Assembly (NCBI RefSeq): GCF_008728515.1
Contig: NC_044978.1
Coordinates: 145,076,262 to 145,140,261 of the forward strand
Length of the DNA stretch: 64,000 nucleotides
DNA from: Papio anubis
Lineage: Eukaryota; Chordata; Mammalia; Primates; Cercopithecidae
Direction of reading: 5' to 3'
A program made the position numbers and the translations under genes. Below the pieces are notes generated by a model. The model saw only the letters and a list, made by a program, of their open reading frames with translations, was not told the DNA's origin and did not search any database. Shown one piece after another: positions 11,412-24,184 of this stretch. The first letter of the stretch is position 1, and the number at the start of each line of letters is the position of its first letter.

Positions 11412-11720
11412 CTTTTTTAAAAAATTTTTTTAATTCTTTTTTTTTAATGAGACAGCATCTTGCTCTGTCATCCAGGCTGCAGTGCAATGGCATAATCACA
11501 ACTCACTGTAGCCTTGACCTCCCAGGCTCACGCAATCCTCCAACTTCAGCTTCCTGAGCTGGGATGACAGGCACACACCACCACACCCAACTAATTCCTT
11601 TATTTTTTTTTGTAGAGATGGGGGTTTCTCTACAGGGTGGTCTCAAACTCCTGGGCTCAAGCGATCCATGCACCTTGGCCTTCCAAAGTGAGATTACAGG
11701 CATGAGCCACGGCACTGGTC
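11412..11720 (-). mobile_element. AluJ-like element
   Basis: Old antisense Alu, with AACTCCTGGGCTCAAGCGAT and small deletions in both arms. It sits in tandem, same orientation, with the copy at 11112-11409. Confidence 0.9.
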
Positions 11721-12371
11721 CCCTTTTTGAACCCCTTTCCACCATGTAAATTTTGCTTGTTGTAGGTATTAGAAATCGCTTGGTGTTTTTCCTACAATGG
11801 ACACTGCAATTATGTCCCCATCTGACTTGAGAACAAAAATCTGCATGTACTGAATCAGAGCATGACTTGGTGGAATTCAAGTTTGTCCTGGAGAGAATAA
11901 GAAACCACAACATCTGCATGCTGAAGGGTACATCTTCCACGTATTCTATTCCTAGCCTCCCAACGGCGCTCCCAATGTTTCTCTTTAGTCAAAGGAGTCT
12001 GGCTTTTCCCTGACAGATGCTCCCCCCACCCTTAAACCGAAGCATATTACTTCAAGCATGATCTGTGAATTGATCACTACTGGTCCATGGCATTGTACAT
12101 TACAGGATTGAGAATCCACATTTATAGCAGTCTGGCCATCAACACCACATCCAAGTCATGTGATGGCAGGACTCATCTTGCTGAGCGAGATGTAAATCTG
12201 TTTAGGTGTTGGCCAGCTGGCCTGGGCGAGGTGCATGTGATGCAAGCAGCATGCTGATCCTGTGCAATCAGCCCTGTATTACAGCGGATTGGAAATCAAA
12301 AAAAAAAACAAAAGCAAAACAAATAAACAAAAATAGTCCTTCACTGCAGAAATCTGAAAAGCTCTGTAATA
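11721..12371. other. Unassigned single-copy-like DNA
   Basis: No named repeat or exon is seen. The 145-codon minus frame over 11503-11940 is mostly translated Alu. Confidence 0.4.
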
Positions 12372-12386
12372 AAAAGGCACAAGCCA

Positions 12387-12687
12387 GCCAGTCGCAGTGG
12401 CTCATGCTGGTAATCCCAGCACTTTGGGAGGCTGAGGTGGGTAGATCGCTTGAGGCCAGGAGTTCAAGACCAGCCTGGCCAACATAGTGAAACCCTGTCT
12501 CTACTAAAAATACAAAAATAGCTGGGTGTGGTGGCGGGTGCCTGTAATCTCAGCTGCTCGGGAGGCTGAGGCAGAAGAATCGCTTGAACCCGGGAAATGG
12601 AGGTTGCAGTGAGCAGAGATTATGTCCAGCCTGGGTAACACAGCAAGACTGTCAAAAACAAAAAAAAAGAAAAGAAAAGAAAAATTA
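12387..12687 (+). mobile_element. AluS/J-like element with a right-arm deletion
   Basis: It is flanked by AAAAGGCACAAGC on both sides (12372-12384 and about 12688-12700). The right arm reads GAGATTATGTCCAGCCTGGG, so the usual 'gccactgcactc' block is missing. The tail is (AAAAG)n-like. Confidence 0.94.
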
Positions 12688-12699
12688 AAAGGCACAAGC

Positions 12700-12830
12700 A
12701 CTGTAATCACACAGGACCAGGTACGAGTCTGTGCTCCACTACTCGCCTGACGATGTGGCCCAAACAAGTTCCTTTACTTCTCTGAACCTGCATTCTCTCA
12801 TCTGTGCAGATATGGATGAAGGAGGGTACA
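12700..12830 (+). mobile_element. MIR fragment
   Basis: Degenerate MIR core and 3' part: GTGCTCCACTACTCGCCTGA, then ACAAGTTCCTTTACTTCTCT and CATTCTCTCATCTGTGCAG, in the order of the MIR consensus. The Alu at 12387 inserted just upstream. Confidence 0.6.
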
Positions 12831-15488
12831 ACTCTGTTCAATGAGCAGCTTCCTCATGCCATGAAATGTTCAGTTTTAATATCTGTTCAATACAAGGGAC
12901 AATCACATACTTGAAAATACTTTGGATGTGGTTTATTCCACAGCCGTATGAAAAAAAAAGAAAGGTAGCTGTTTGGGGAAAACAGCTACCCTGCAATAAA
13001 ACAATGAATGCTCCCAGCACTTTCTCATATTCCAGCTAGAAGATATTTTGGTAACAAATTCAGTGTATCATGGACTGGATATGGATATGATCATCCAGTG
13101 GTCACTGCAGGGTCCAGACTTAAACCACATGTGACAATTTACTTTGGGCCATTGTGAAAGCAAAAAATTCTCAACTGCATCCAACAACAGCTAAAGACCT
13201 AAGGACAGTTTTCGGGAACTGCTTTAATGACTTACAGTCATAAGAAAAAAAAAAAAAAAGATGCCCAGGAGAAGAAGAGGGAAGAAACTGAATTTACATG
13301 GAACAGAGAGGTAAACACAGATAACTTCAACTGACCAGCATAGGACCCTCCTGGCCACTCTGGCCACTCTGTAAATGAAAAACAAAAACCTTTCCTCATT
13401 GTCGTGAAGTCCACCTACAACACACCAATCTCAGTATCTAGCAAAAGCAGAGAGCAAATAAAAGTTCCCTTTCGATCCTTCCTATGCTATGTATGCCTGT
13501 AAAATTGTGCTTTAATTCTTTCCTCTTTAAGTTAATTCCATTACAGTTTCCTTTCTATCTGTTACAAATGCCATCTGGGTGGAAGCCTAATGATATGTCA
13601 GTGTCACCACTTACAATGGTTCTGAAATTTTTTTCACCCTCAATCAGCAACAGTCCCCAAGGACTACTGGCTAAAAACAGGAAAGCTCAGTAATGCCAAG
13701 GCTGATTTATAACATCAGCATCAAGCTCCAGCTCAGGCTCCTTGCACACTTCTGGCTCCTGTTTCACTAGTTGAGTGAGAGGTCACTTGGGTCACATAGG
13801 ACCTTACAAGGTTTCTGGGGAGAATAATAGTTTTTCTGTATTCCTTCCTTACAAAAGGCAGCTGATCAGCACTACTGTCTAGACATGCAAAGATATTTTT
13901 CATGGACACAAATAGGTTGGTGTTTTGTTTTGCTTAAGTGAGAAAGGGATTTACTTTTATTTTAAAGCATGCACACAGCTACAGTAGGCCTTCTGGAAAG
14001 CCTTCTTAAAAGAAGATTTGTGTGTCAAGCTCACATTCAGAAATAACAAAGAGTGTAATGAAGGGATCCGAGGTCCATGACAGTATTTGACGTATTACCT
14101 AGGAGACATTGGAGATGGCTTTCATTTTCAGATTCAAGGATTCACCTTTCACATAGGAAATACAGAAGACCAGACAGAAACCATGTGTTTTTACCGTAAT
14201 TTTCTGCTTTATATCTCCTTCATGAATTTTTTTTTCCAACCAGCTCCACACTTCCAATATATACCCAGACGCTGACAAAATCGTAGTTTCCCATCCTCCA
14301 CAAGGACTGAAACACATGTGAAGGTTCCTTGGGAAGGACCAAAGAGTACGCACAGAAATTTGGAAATTTCTGCATTCTGTTTCCAGTCCTGACAGCATCT
14401 CTCACACAGATTGCCCTGGTGCCATTATTTTAATTACTTTACATGCTGCCTCTACAATCCCGACGATAAAATGGAAAAGCTGTTTTGTTGGAACTTGTGC
14501 TGCAAATAGCACAATGACAATATTAGGAAAAAATCTCTCACAGCATTAACTGGCTCACAAAGATTATTCTTAATACAAGCTGTCCCCAACATATGGACAT
14601 TATTTTTTAAAGCCCCAGACCCATGAGCAGGCCCTAAGTAAGTCTGCAACCCTAGTCCTCCAGTGGGGGCAACTGCTCACTTCTCTAGGTCAGAAAAGCT
14701 TAAGGAGAGGTAAACTGGAGGTACACTCATGTTCAGACAAATGTCATGTCATCTCTACACAGATGGAGAAGTGCAAAAAGTGAACACTTGTGGAGTCCAG
14801 GTACCTAGATCTAAGTAAGGAGACAGTTCAAACCACCACCACTATCACCTCCAAAGAGGGAAGAAGAATTCCCGGCCTCCTAATTTACAACCCAAAATGT
14901 ATTCTTTTAAAAGAAAAACAAGGTTTAAAGAGATTTTCTTATGGCTCTATGAGCTTTATTAGAACTAAACTTTACAAAAGCAATAAACTGAAAAGTGCCT
15001 ATATCATTGAAAGTGGAACAAATACAGTACACTGGTTATTTCTTGAGAAGTTGAGTGAAGTCTTCAAAATAAGAAGGAGTGGATAATTTGAGTCATGTAG
15101 TGGCAATTGTTTTATTATTTCTATTATAGGAATCATCATGTCAATCGGTTGCTACAATATAGGACTTCAGAAATAAGATTTTATTCTGTATATAAACTTC
15201 TACTTAATACATTTTTATATAAGACCCTGCTCTTGCATGATATTCCCAGACAGTGTCTCTGTAGCTTAGATTAATCCTGCTCAATCATTAACCATTCAAC
15301 CCGGGCAAAGTTACTGAACTTCACTCCCTACCCCTCAATGTTCTTGCTCATCAGATAGTCAGAAATAATATCTTACCAGGAAAATGAATGGGAGAAAAAA
15401 ATAAAATAGAACTTTATTCGCTTTATTCTGCACTCAAACGAGCAAAGAAATGGTAGCTTCAGTGTTTCTAAGTGACTGGTTTAGGACA
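12831..15488. other. Unassigned single-copy-like DNA, 2.7 kb
   Basis: This is one of the longest stretches without a nameable repeat. There are A-runs near 12951 and 13245, and a short direct repeat CTGGCCACT at about 13351-13370. Open frames of 60-99 codons show no family motif and no matching splice pattern. Low repeat density makes it a reasonable place to test for conserved non-coding sequence. Confidence 0.4.
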
Positions 15489-15975
15489 AGAAGGGTGTAT
15501 TAGTTTCCTGTTGCTGCTCTAACAAGTTACCACATTAAGTTTAGTGGCTTAAAACTACACAAATTGACTCTTACAGTTCTGGGGGTAGGAAATTTAATGT
15601 CCAGGTGTTGGCAGGGCTGCCTTCCTCCTAGAGGCTTCGGCGTGGGGAGCAGGAGGTTTTCCATGCCCTTTCCAGCTTCTAGAGGCCACCTGATTTCCTT
15701 TGCTCATGGTCCCTTCTTCCATTGTCGAAATGCATCGCTCCAATACCTGGTTCCATCATCATCTCTCCGTTTTCTGCTTCTGATGTCCAGTCTCCCTCTT
15801 ATAAGGACTTCTGGGATAACATAGGGTCCACTGGGATAACCAAGGATAATCTCCCCATCTCAAGATCCTTGATTTAACCATATCTGCAAAGTCTCTGTTT
15901 CCATATAAGATAATCTAGCCAGAGGCTCTTAGGATTAGAATGTGAACAACCATAGGAAGACTTTATTCAGACTAC
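15489..15975 (-). mobile_element. MLT1-type LTR (ERVL-MaLR)
   Basis: It begins with the reverse complement of the LTR 3' end (GTATTAGTTTCCTGTTGCTG) and continues through CTTACAGTTCTGGGGGTAGG, GTGTTGGCAGGGCTGCCTTC and CTTATAAGGACTTCTGGGAT to a degraded 5' end. The antisense order matches MLT1A-D. It is a solo LTR. Confidence 0.82.
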
Positions 15976-16115
15976 CGGAAAAAGGGAGACCCAACTGCAG
16001 AAAAGTCTGGCAAATATTTACTCCTATGCAATAAATTAAACAGTTCCTTTAGGTTTGGTCTTTTTAGACAACAAGCTCAGTCACTCAGATTTCTGTTCAT
16101 CAGGACAGTATCCAG

Positions 16116-16416
16116 GGCCGGGTATGGTGGCTCACACCTGTAATTCCAGCACTTTGGGAGGCCCAGACCGACGGATCATCTGAGGTCAGAAGTCCAAGAG
16201 CAGCCTGGCCAACATAGCAAAACCCTGGCTCTACTAAAAATACAAAAATTAGCCAGGCATGGGGGTGGATGCCTGTAATCCCAGTTACTCGGGAGGCCAA
16301 GGCAGGAGAATCTCTTGAACTTGGGAGGTAGAGGTTGCAGTGAGCCGAGATCACACCACTGCACTCCAGCCTGGGCGACAAAGCGAGACTCTGTCTCAAA
16401 AAGAAAACCCAAAAAC
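16116..16416 (+). mobile_element. AluS-like element
   Basis: Flanked by GACAGTATCCAGG (about 16104-16115) and GACAGTAACCAGG (about 16418-16430). The left arm contains several CpG-type and private changes, including AGGCCCAGACCGACGGATCA. Confidence 0.95.
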
Positions 16417-16430
16417 CGACAGTAACCAGG

Positions 16431-17094
16431 TGTATGGGGAGAGGGGAAAGGGGAGAGGGGGGAGTGTCTCCATTATTATGGTGATGTGAGAGAAGGGGAA
16501 TGCAAATCACATGTTGTCCTCTGCATCCTAGCTGCCCTCTGCTGCAAAGCAGCTAGTCTGGGTTGCTGCCTGGCCTGGTGACCATGGGAGTGAAACTGGC
16601 TAGCTCTTCAACCCTGGATATTCCAATGACATCCGCAGCTGATGTCTATAGCTGGTGGCCAGGGCCTTAGAGTGCCACTGGCTGGCCTCCAGTGGTGCCA
16701 CAGCCAGCTCTGGGTCTCATTTTCCACCCAGTTCCTGGCCTAAGCCCACTGCCTCTTAACTCAGCTGCCTTCTGAGCCCTCCCTTGAAAGAATTCCAGAA
16801 CATCTGGCTACTTCCGCCATCACACAGGAGCTGAGAGAGGCTTGGTGAGTGCCCTGGGGCCTCCTCCACCTGACCTCACCATTTTGCCCTCTCATGTCAC
16901 TTGGAAGTGTACCCCTTCCAAGCTGGCATGAAGTTACTCATATAGCAGTGTCTGCCCAGAACACTAAACAGAAAGTGGGACAAAACTCTCCTCTGCCCTT
17001 GGTGTTCCCACCAGCCAGGATGAGCCCCTCTGCCCTCAGTCCTCCCTGTACTTGTGCAATTTGGGCCACCAATTCATTTCCTCCTATAGGGACA
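16431..17094. other. Unassigned, GC-richer DNA
   Basis: A G-rich patch lies at 16436-16465. The remainder is somewhat GC-richer than the window but has no CpG island character. The 115- and 161-codon frames that extend into the next LTR show no domain. Confidence 0.4.
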
Positions 17095-17572
17095 TGCCAC
17101 TCCACCCTTCCCGAAATGGGGTCTATTTCCCTGACTTCCCTTGAATCTGGACTGACTCTAGGGCTTCCTTTGACCAACAGGATATGGTGGAAGTAACATG
17201 CTGCCACTTTCAAGCTTGGTCTTAAGAAGAGTGACAGCTTCTGCTTTCTTTTCCTTGAAGGCCAGCTACCTGAGGAAGTCCAACTACCCTGAGACCACCA
17301 TGCTATGAGGGTGCCCAAACCTGCCAGGTAGAGAGACCACACGGAGAAGCACTGAGGTACCAGACATGTGAGAAAAGATGTCTTGGACCTTCCTTGCTTC
17401 CTTGGACCCAGCCCCAGCACCAACTGAACACAGGGACAGCCAACAACCCATGGAACAGATTTGAACTAGTCAACTCCTGGAAACTTAAGAAACAATAAAT
17501 TGTTGTTATTTTAAGCCACTAAGTTTGGAGTGGTTTCTTACACTGCAATAGGTAATTAAAACAATCAGAAAA
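17095..17572 (+). mobile_element. Diverged MLT1-type LTR (MaLR)
   Basis: It reads TGACTTCCCTTGAATCTGGA, TGACCAACAGGATATGGTGG, AGACCACACGGAGAAGCACT, then CAATAAATTGTTGTTATTTT and AAGCCACTAAGTTTGGAGTG. That is the polyadenylation region and terminus of old MLT1 subfamilies. The frames at 16849-17196 (+) and 16938-17423 (-) read through it by chance. Confidence 0.75.
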
Positions 17573-18759
17573 ATAAAAAACAAACTATATATACATTCAA
17601 GTGTTTTCCCCCAAAAAAATGGAATCACAGTGATATAGCAGTAAGACTACGCAAAATGACCAGAGTAAGCAGCCACTTCAAAAGAATGCCCGCTTATTTG
17701 CAAGGGTTTTGTTGTGCTTTGTTTTTTCACTAAATGCCCTCCCTCATTTAATTCATCTCTAGCCAAAGAACCACTTGCACTACTTTTTTCCTTCTCTAAT
17801 TAGCATGCAGGGATTTCCCTCATGTTAAGAGAATGTGATATGCAAAGTCACTGGACCACTGTCTTGCATAACAAACCAAAGTCTTTTGACATCAGTGAGA
17901 AAATTCCTCAAGAATGCAAAGAACATAATGCCAATTGTTAAGTGTGAAATTCCAGGGTATTAACCCTTTCAGAGATGCCGTCTTGTTCAGTTTTATTTTA
18001 GGTTGATCAAAAGGACCGTGAAACTAGATTGGAACATTATGCACCAGACTCCACTGCCTACTTGAAAAAGAATTATACTTGGAACTTGATCTTTTTAAGA
18101 TCTCCCATATGCCCCATATTTTAACAATCAGGTTTTAAAACAGAAAGGATCATTGCCATTGAAAAATGGTGTCCAGCCAAGTAAGCCTCATCAGTCAAAG
18201 TAAAAATCTCAACCTGTAGTTGTCATTCAGGCCTTAATGTTTACCTTAGGAAATGTTTTTATATGGAAAATTGATGGCAAAGCTGTGCCCAAATGGCGCT
18301 ATTCCCAACAAGGACAGAAGACCCATGGATTTACTTGCTAGGCCAATTTATTGAGAAAGTTGTCAGGGATGAGAAAAATGAGAGAATAATTCAGACGGGA
18401 AGGTACAGCCTATTCGTTTTTCTAGCTTCTATCTTTACCCTTACTTCTCATTACTAACCCTCCTGTTAGGGATACAGATGAGGGGCCACCTGTCCACAGA
18501 ATCTGACATACATACATAGAGAGTTACACAAACGACAGGCTTCCAGGTCTCTAAAGTTCCCTGTTAGGAATCAGGAGCAGCAACACACTCATATTTTAAA
18601 GTCATCCAGAAAAGAAGTTTAGACTGTACACAAAGCCAACAACACACCCTGTTATTTTTAACTGCCACAATTAATCCACTCAGACAGTGTTCACACAACA
18701 TGCATCAGCCAGGAATATAACCTCCCTATTTTAAACTCAAATTTATCTGTACTATAGAG
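17573..18759. other. Unassigned AT-rich DNA
   Basis: No exon, RNA gene or named repeat is recognised. Confidence 0.4.
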
Positions 18760-18985
18760 CTGAGTGGGGAAAAACAGCTATTTTGAAATCAAACGATCTT
18801 GGATTTAAATTCCAGTGCTAATCTTACTAAGTATACTGCCTTGGACAAATTACTTAACATCTTAGCCTAAATTTCTTCACCTGCAATGTGCAAGTAATAG
18901 TCGTAGTTACCTTACAGAGTGGAGAGAAGATTAACTATGATTTCATAGAAAAAAGAAAACTTCAATTAGGAACCAGGCACAGATT
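18760..18985 (+). mobile_element. MIR element
   Basis: MIR blocks in order: TGGATTTAAATTCCAGTGCT, GCCTTGGACAAATTACTTAA, CTAAATTTCTTCACCTGCAA, and an end near AACCAGGCACAG. It is moderately diverged, near full length, and intact. Confidence 0.75.
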
Positions 18986-19051
18986 TATTATTCAATTGGT
19001 GTTAGTGATTATTATTAAAATTATAAAAGTTTTTGTTTTCTTCTCCTATAG

Positions 19052-19383
19052 TTTTTTTGTTTTGTTTGTTTGTTTGTTTGTTTGTTTGTTTGTTTGTTTT
19101 TGACACAGAGTCTCGCTCTGTCACCCAGGCTGGAGTGCAGTGGCACGATCTAGGCTCACTGCAAGCTCCGCCTCCCAGGTTCACGTCATTCTCCTGCCAC
19201 AGCCTCCCGAGTAGCTGGGACTACAGGTGCCCACCACCACGCCCGGCTAATTTTTTTGAATTTTTAGTAGAGACGGGGTTTCACCATGTTAACCAGGATG
19301 GTCTCGATCTCCTGACCTCGCGATCCGCCCGCCTCAGCCTCCCAAAGTGCTGGGATTACAGGCATGAGCCACCGCGCCCGGCC
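19052..19383 (-). mobile_element. AluY-like element with expanded (GTTT)n tail
   Basis: It reads GGTCTCGATCTCCTGACCTC, as AluY. Its tail, seen antisense, is about nine GTTT units (19059-19098). The duplication TTCTCCTATAG is perfect (19041-19051 and 19385-19395). Confidence 0.96.
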
Positions 19384-19395
19384 TCTTCTCCTATA

Positions 19396-19752
19396 GTATT
19401 AACACCAATCCCCTCAGCCCTTAATCATTGATTGCTGGCTGAAATAATCACCCAAAACTCATAATAGCACAAGAAAAGATTTATAACTTTAAAAATGTAC
19501 AGGATTCAGTCTATACGTAATCTAACAAGATGATGGGTGAGGGAAAATGTGAGTAGAGAAGAAAACATAGACATAATTAAATAAGATCTTTGCAAAGTCA
19601 TCTGTGACTCCAAGAAAATGCAGTCTGTATTTATTTTTTTGGGAAGTTAATGGAAAACTAATTCAGCTAGATACCTTTTACCTCCTTGGTGTATTCCCAC
19701 GAGATAGTATGTAATGAAGTTCTTTAAAAACCAGTAAGCACTGTGCCAACAG
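19396..19752. other. Unassigned AT-rich DNA
   Basis: Nothing recognised. Confidence 0.4.
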
Positions 19753-19988
19753 GGAATATTTATTGGGTGCTTGTTACATGTCAGACACTGTTGGCATTTT
19801 ATATAAATCATATACTTAACCCTCACAACAAGCCACTGAAACAGTTCTTAGGCTCTTCATATTACTGGGAAGGAAGCTGAGAATTAAAGAGATAAACCAA
19901 TCTGCCCAAAGTGCCACAGGTAGGAAGGGGCTGGCCAAGATTCCAACCCCATGTCTATAGATCCCCAAAATCTGCTCTTCCCACCAAC
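19753..19988 (-). mobile_element. MIR element
   Basis: Antisense MIR: ATTTATTGGGTGCTTGTTAC, CTTAACCCTCACAACAAGCC, TCTGCCCAAAGTGCCACAGG and AAGATTCCAACCCCATGTCT. The order and spacing fit the full 3' and core region. Confidence 0.78.
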
Positions 19989-20669
19989 CAGGGGGAGGTG
20001 GTATGTCTCAAAGCTTTCACCCTTCCTCTGAATTTTGCAGAGAAGAAGGGAAATAGATTACATAATCATTTTTCATTTCATGTCTAGACTCTAGGAAACA
20101 ACCCATAACCCACTAGGAAGCAGACAAGAAGCATGGGGCTGTGAGCCCAACACTGGAAATGCATCTGAGGAGAATGGAGAAATAACAATCTGAACATTCA
20201 ATTGCAGTTTAGAAGGTCAGTACCAACTTCTGACAGATGTCTGCTATTTTAAATGACAAACTTGCTTGCGCATTGTGCAGAATTGCTACACTTTCCGTTA
20301 TGAAGCCATAATGCTGGTTTATTTCCAATTTCAGCACTGAAAGACACATAGAAAAAAAAAAAAACAGAAAACCAATTGGCTTTCAATGGAATTCTGTCTG
20401 AGATTTAAGCCAGCATGTAATAAAAAAGTTATTCTCCTTAGGCACATTCAATTTTTAGACTGCTAAAGCATGGCAAAACCACAAAAATGATGTCTTTCAC
20501 ATATAAAGATTCAAGAGAGGACCCAAACATTATGTAAAATTAAGTTAAAGCCAATTTTTCTTCATCAGATTTAAGTTCTGAAGATTATTTAGTAGCTATT
20601 TGTAACTTCTGGAAGATACTTACAAAAACTGGAGAAATGAATTGATAAAGGAAACATTCCTAATCTTTT
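19989..20669. other. Unassigned DNA
   Basis: No repeat or exon is named. An A-run lies at about 20352-20363. Confidence 0.4.
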
Positions 20670-20684
20670 AAAATACAGAGATGG

Positions 20685-20990
20685 GGCCAGGCGCGATGGC
20701 TCAAGCCTGTAATCTCAGCACTTTGGGAGGCTGAGGCGGGCGGATCACGAGGTCAGGAGATCGAGACCATCCTGGCCAACGTGGTAAAACCCCATCTCTA
20801 CTAAAAGCACAAAAATTAGCCAGGTGTAGTGGCACATGCCTGTGGTCCCAGCTACTTGGGAGGCTGAGGCAGGAGAACTGCTTGAACTCGGGAGGCAGAG
20901 GTTGTAGTGAGCTAAGATCGCACCACTGCACTCCAGCTTGGGCAACAGGGCGAGACTCTGTCTCAAAAAATAAATAAATAAACAATAAAA
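20685..20990 (+). mobile_element. AluY-like element
   Basis: It reads GGATCACGAGGTCAGGAGAT. The flanking duplication is AAAATACAGAGATGG (about 20670-20684) against AAAATACAGAAATGG (20992-21006). The tail is (AAAT)n. Confidence 0.96.
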
Positions 20991-21104
20991 TAAAATACAG
21001 AAATGGTTTTAAAACCATCTTAGTTTCATCACCATCATTTTGAAATTCCTATATAAAGCTATTCCCCCTCCCCCAAAAATAATAATAATTTCTCTAGAAT
21101 TAAA

Positions 21105-21184
21105 ATGCACTCCATTCATCTTTGTGCCCCTAGACACCATTATGGTATTTGGCTTATGTAAGGTCTATAGTGTATTAGGCATTT
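21105..21184 (+). mobile_element. L2 3'-end fragment (tentative)
   Basis: CATCTTTGTGCCCCTAGACA and the decayed end that follows resemble the last 70 bases of L2. The next LTR starts directly after it. Confidence 0.35.
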
Positions 21185-21565
21185 AGTGCTGTTCACCAAA
21201 TATTTCCAATTCTCCTTCCTCCAAGAACATTATAGGATTGTGTTTCCCTGCCCATGTGAAGTTAGGCATGGCCATTGCACTTGCCCTTCATTGACTGGCC
21301 AATGAATGTGAGCAGAACTAATATTACTTCTAAGCCAAATCCCACAAGACAGTGTGCATGATTCACCATATTTCCTTTCCTTGCCCTTGTAACTGGTGAC
21401 AGGGGGATATCTATCACCACGCATCCATAGGGAAGGTCTATATGACAGCCAGCCCTCCATGGATATGTAGCACAGCCAATAAAGAAAACGGTGTTGCTTT
21501 AAGCAACTGAGACCTGGGTATCATTTGTTACTGCAGCATCATCTAGCACATCCCGTCTGATAAAA
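21185..21565 (+). mobile_element. Old MaLR-like LTR, subfamily unassigned
   Basis: Ordered blocks belong to one ancient LTR-like family: TATAGGATTGTGTTTCCCTG, GAAGTTAGGCATGGCCATTG, GACTGGCCAATGAATGTGAG, then CAATAAAGAAAACG and an end in TTTGTTACTGCAGCATCATC. An AATAAA about 50 bases from the end fits an LTR R region. A related copy lies at about 47690-48015. Confidence 0.55.
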
Positions 21566-22854
21566 ACACTGAATGAAAATTTAATGAAAAAAATCAAGAA
21601 AAGCAAACTTGAAAAATATAAGTGCAATGACCACTTCTGTGGCTCTCACCATCCTTTCTCCATCATTATTTGTGGTTCAAATCTGAGAACACTGTGCTTA
21701 CCACCGCCTGATACAAACGCTAACATAAACCAAGTTGAATATTTGTTTGAACAGAGCATCATGCTGCCAAATGCCATTGTTGTCACCAGCACCTCTCAAA
21801 GATATTCAAATCTGTAGAGAACAGTCTGTTCGCATATCTTATGCCAGAATAATAAGTATGTTCCTCAGAAATGAGTACCCTTCACTCGGTGGCTAAATGC
21901 AAGTGAATTTATATTCAAAAAACCCATGGGTCAGAGCACTAGAAGCACAAATAAGAAAAAGAAAAAAAAACCTCCTTTGTAGAATAACACTATTTAAAGA
22001 GCCCAAGGGAAAAAACGAGAATAAAGCAAACCAAAAAAACAAAAACATACACATTAAAAAATGGTGCACAGATGGACTGTAATATCAAAAATATGCTATC
22101 AAGTTGGAGGAGGAATTCAGCACAGCCACTCAAGCACCACTCTCCCTCGGCTGGAACTCATCTGGAGGATTTGCACCTGCTATTTATGTTGCTGCATGCC
22201 ACTTTCTTCCTTCCCAAGAAGAGATTTCAAACAAGAAGGCCCTTTCACAGGCAACTTTGAAAGAGAAACAGTCAGAAAAAAAGTAAAAAGGGGAATCAAA
22301 TGCTTGAGAGAGGAAAGGAAGAAATCATGGAAGAAACCATGGAAGCCTTCAGGCAGCAATGAGCGATTGTCTTCACACAGCAACTCAAGCCCGTGCCTCT
22401 CAGCCCTGGCTTTGCCATTAGTGATGTTCTCTCTTCTCACTCACTGCCAGGAAATGACTTAGACACCAAGTGTCAACTCTTTCATCTTTCCGCAATCCAA
22501 CCTGAAATCTCAGTCTGGCTTCTGCTGACAGCACTCCACTAAAAATGGAAGCCAGTCTGTGTATTTCTGGGGCTGGGACACATAAAAGAATATCGAGCCA
22601 GCTAAGTGTCACTTTTTACCGATAGGGAGGTAAGTTGGGTTGCTTAAAGTCACACTCTGAATAGTTAGAAGTTACTTAAGAACTCCAAATGGCCAAATGC
22701 ATCGTCTATCATTTAATCCCACTTTACTTGCTTTCTCTGTCACTCCCTATCGGCTCTTCTCATTTGAAATTGGCCCCCTCCCTTCAAGGGCTTGACACTA
22801 ATCTCTTCTGACATTATCTCATCTGTATTTCCTTTTCATGTATTTCAAAAACAC
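21566..22854. other. Unassigned DNA with chance frames
   Basis: A 133-codon plus frame (22061-22462) and overlapping 60-86 codon frames on both strands are open together. They have low-complexity Lys/Arg and Ser stretches and no motif, so they look fortuitous. No repeat is named. Confidence 0.4.
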
Positions 22855-23066
22855 TCACACAGCACTTATTATGTAGTGCTTTAGAGATATTAACTTATTT
22901 AATCATGACAAATGGAGGAGGTACTACCACTATTACCATTATACAGATGAGGGACAGTGAGGTTAAGTGATATAACCAAGGTCCACAGCTAGTAAGAGGC
23001 AGATAATTTGAAACCAAACCAACTGGCCTCAGAGTTCATGTTCTTTACCACCACCCCATACTGTCT
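22855..23066 (-). mobile_element. MIR element
   Basis: Antisense MIR with well preserved core: ATACAGATGAGGGACAGTGA, GGTTAAGTGATATAACCAAG, CCACAGCTAGTAAGAGGCAG and TTCATGTTCTTTACCACCAC. Confidence 0.85.
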
Positions 23067-24184
23067 CTAGCCAACGCTGCATCCCTTCCTCTCTCCAAAA
23101 GATTAGAAAGTCAACACTCCTCCTTTGAACAGATCATCTTTGAGGATTTCAATTTCAGAACAATCTAACTGTTGAGCTGTTAAGACCACCCAAGGAATAC
23201 TGCTTATTATTCCCCAGCACACATTTCAGAGAATTTTTTCTTTTATTGCTGAATACACAGAGGGAAAAAGGAACCAGTAAATTCTTCTTCTTTTTTTCAA
23301 ATAAATGCACCGTTTTGTAGGTAAACAAGGTGAGGAAACAGAACTAAGCTCCAAGGACTAGACAACGTGGTATGAGTTAAAGATAAAACAAAACTTTAGC
23401 TGAATCCATCAGGAATGATTGATTGAAATTTAACTGGGAACTCATGTGTTTGTACAATCTAAAGAAGGAAGAAGTCCTGTTTTGGTAAGATAACCTTAAG
23501 TCTGCCTTCTGTTTTATTTTTGTTATGTATTTTTGTAATTTGGGGTTTGAACGAGCAAGAGGGCAAAGGTCTCCTGGCAAAAGCTCCTTTGTTAAAATCC
23601 AGAAAAACAAACAATCAACATTGATGTTTTGGAACAGGCCACAGCTGCCCGGCTTTCAAACATGTTACCTTCCACTTCTTTAAGGAAATGAACACACAAA
23701 GGCTTTCAGAACTCTCTGGCCCAGCGGAGGTCAGTGCTCAGAACCAACTGATTTCTTGCCTAAGACAGGGAGAGGGCAGTAGGATAGGAGGGAGGAAATG
23801 GCCCTGAAGACTGATACATACAAAAGTGCCCACTCTCTTGACCCTCAGGCCGAAGGAAAACAAAAATCCATCATTTGTGAGCTTGGCAAAGGAAGCTTTA
23901 CTTTGAAGACAAACTTTATGGGGTACTTAAAACACATGATATGGTCTTCCTTGGGGTCAGAAGAAGTGAGTAGTTCATGCAGGCAGGCCCTATGCAGTTC
24001 AGAGTGGAGAGAGGGAAGAGGTGGGAAGGACAATGAAAGTACTCAAAGAAATTAAAAGATCTCAAGCCATCAAAACATCCTCTCCAAATTTTGCAAGAAA
24101 TGTTTGTATGTAAAATAACTTAACTCCTGCCACTTTCTCTGATCACCAAATAGAATCAGGAGGTGCCAATGATCAATCATTCTT
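23067..24184. other. Unassigned DNA
   Basis: Short frames only, with no repeat recognised. Confidence 0.4.

Noticed and set aside
16938..17423. 161-codon minus frame
   Set aside because: It runs through an MLT1-type LTR and its flank. The frame reflects LTR sequence, not a gene.
22061..22462. 133-codon plus frame as a possible gene
   Set aside because: Several other frames on both strands are open over the same bases, composition is low-complexity, and there is no motif or splice context.
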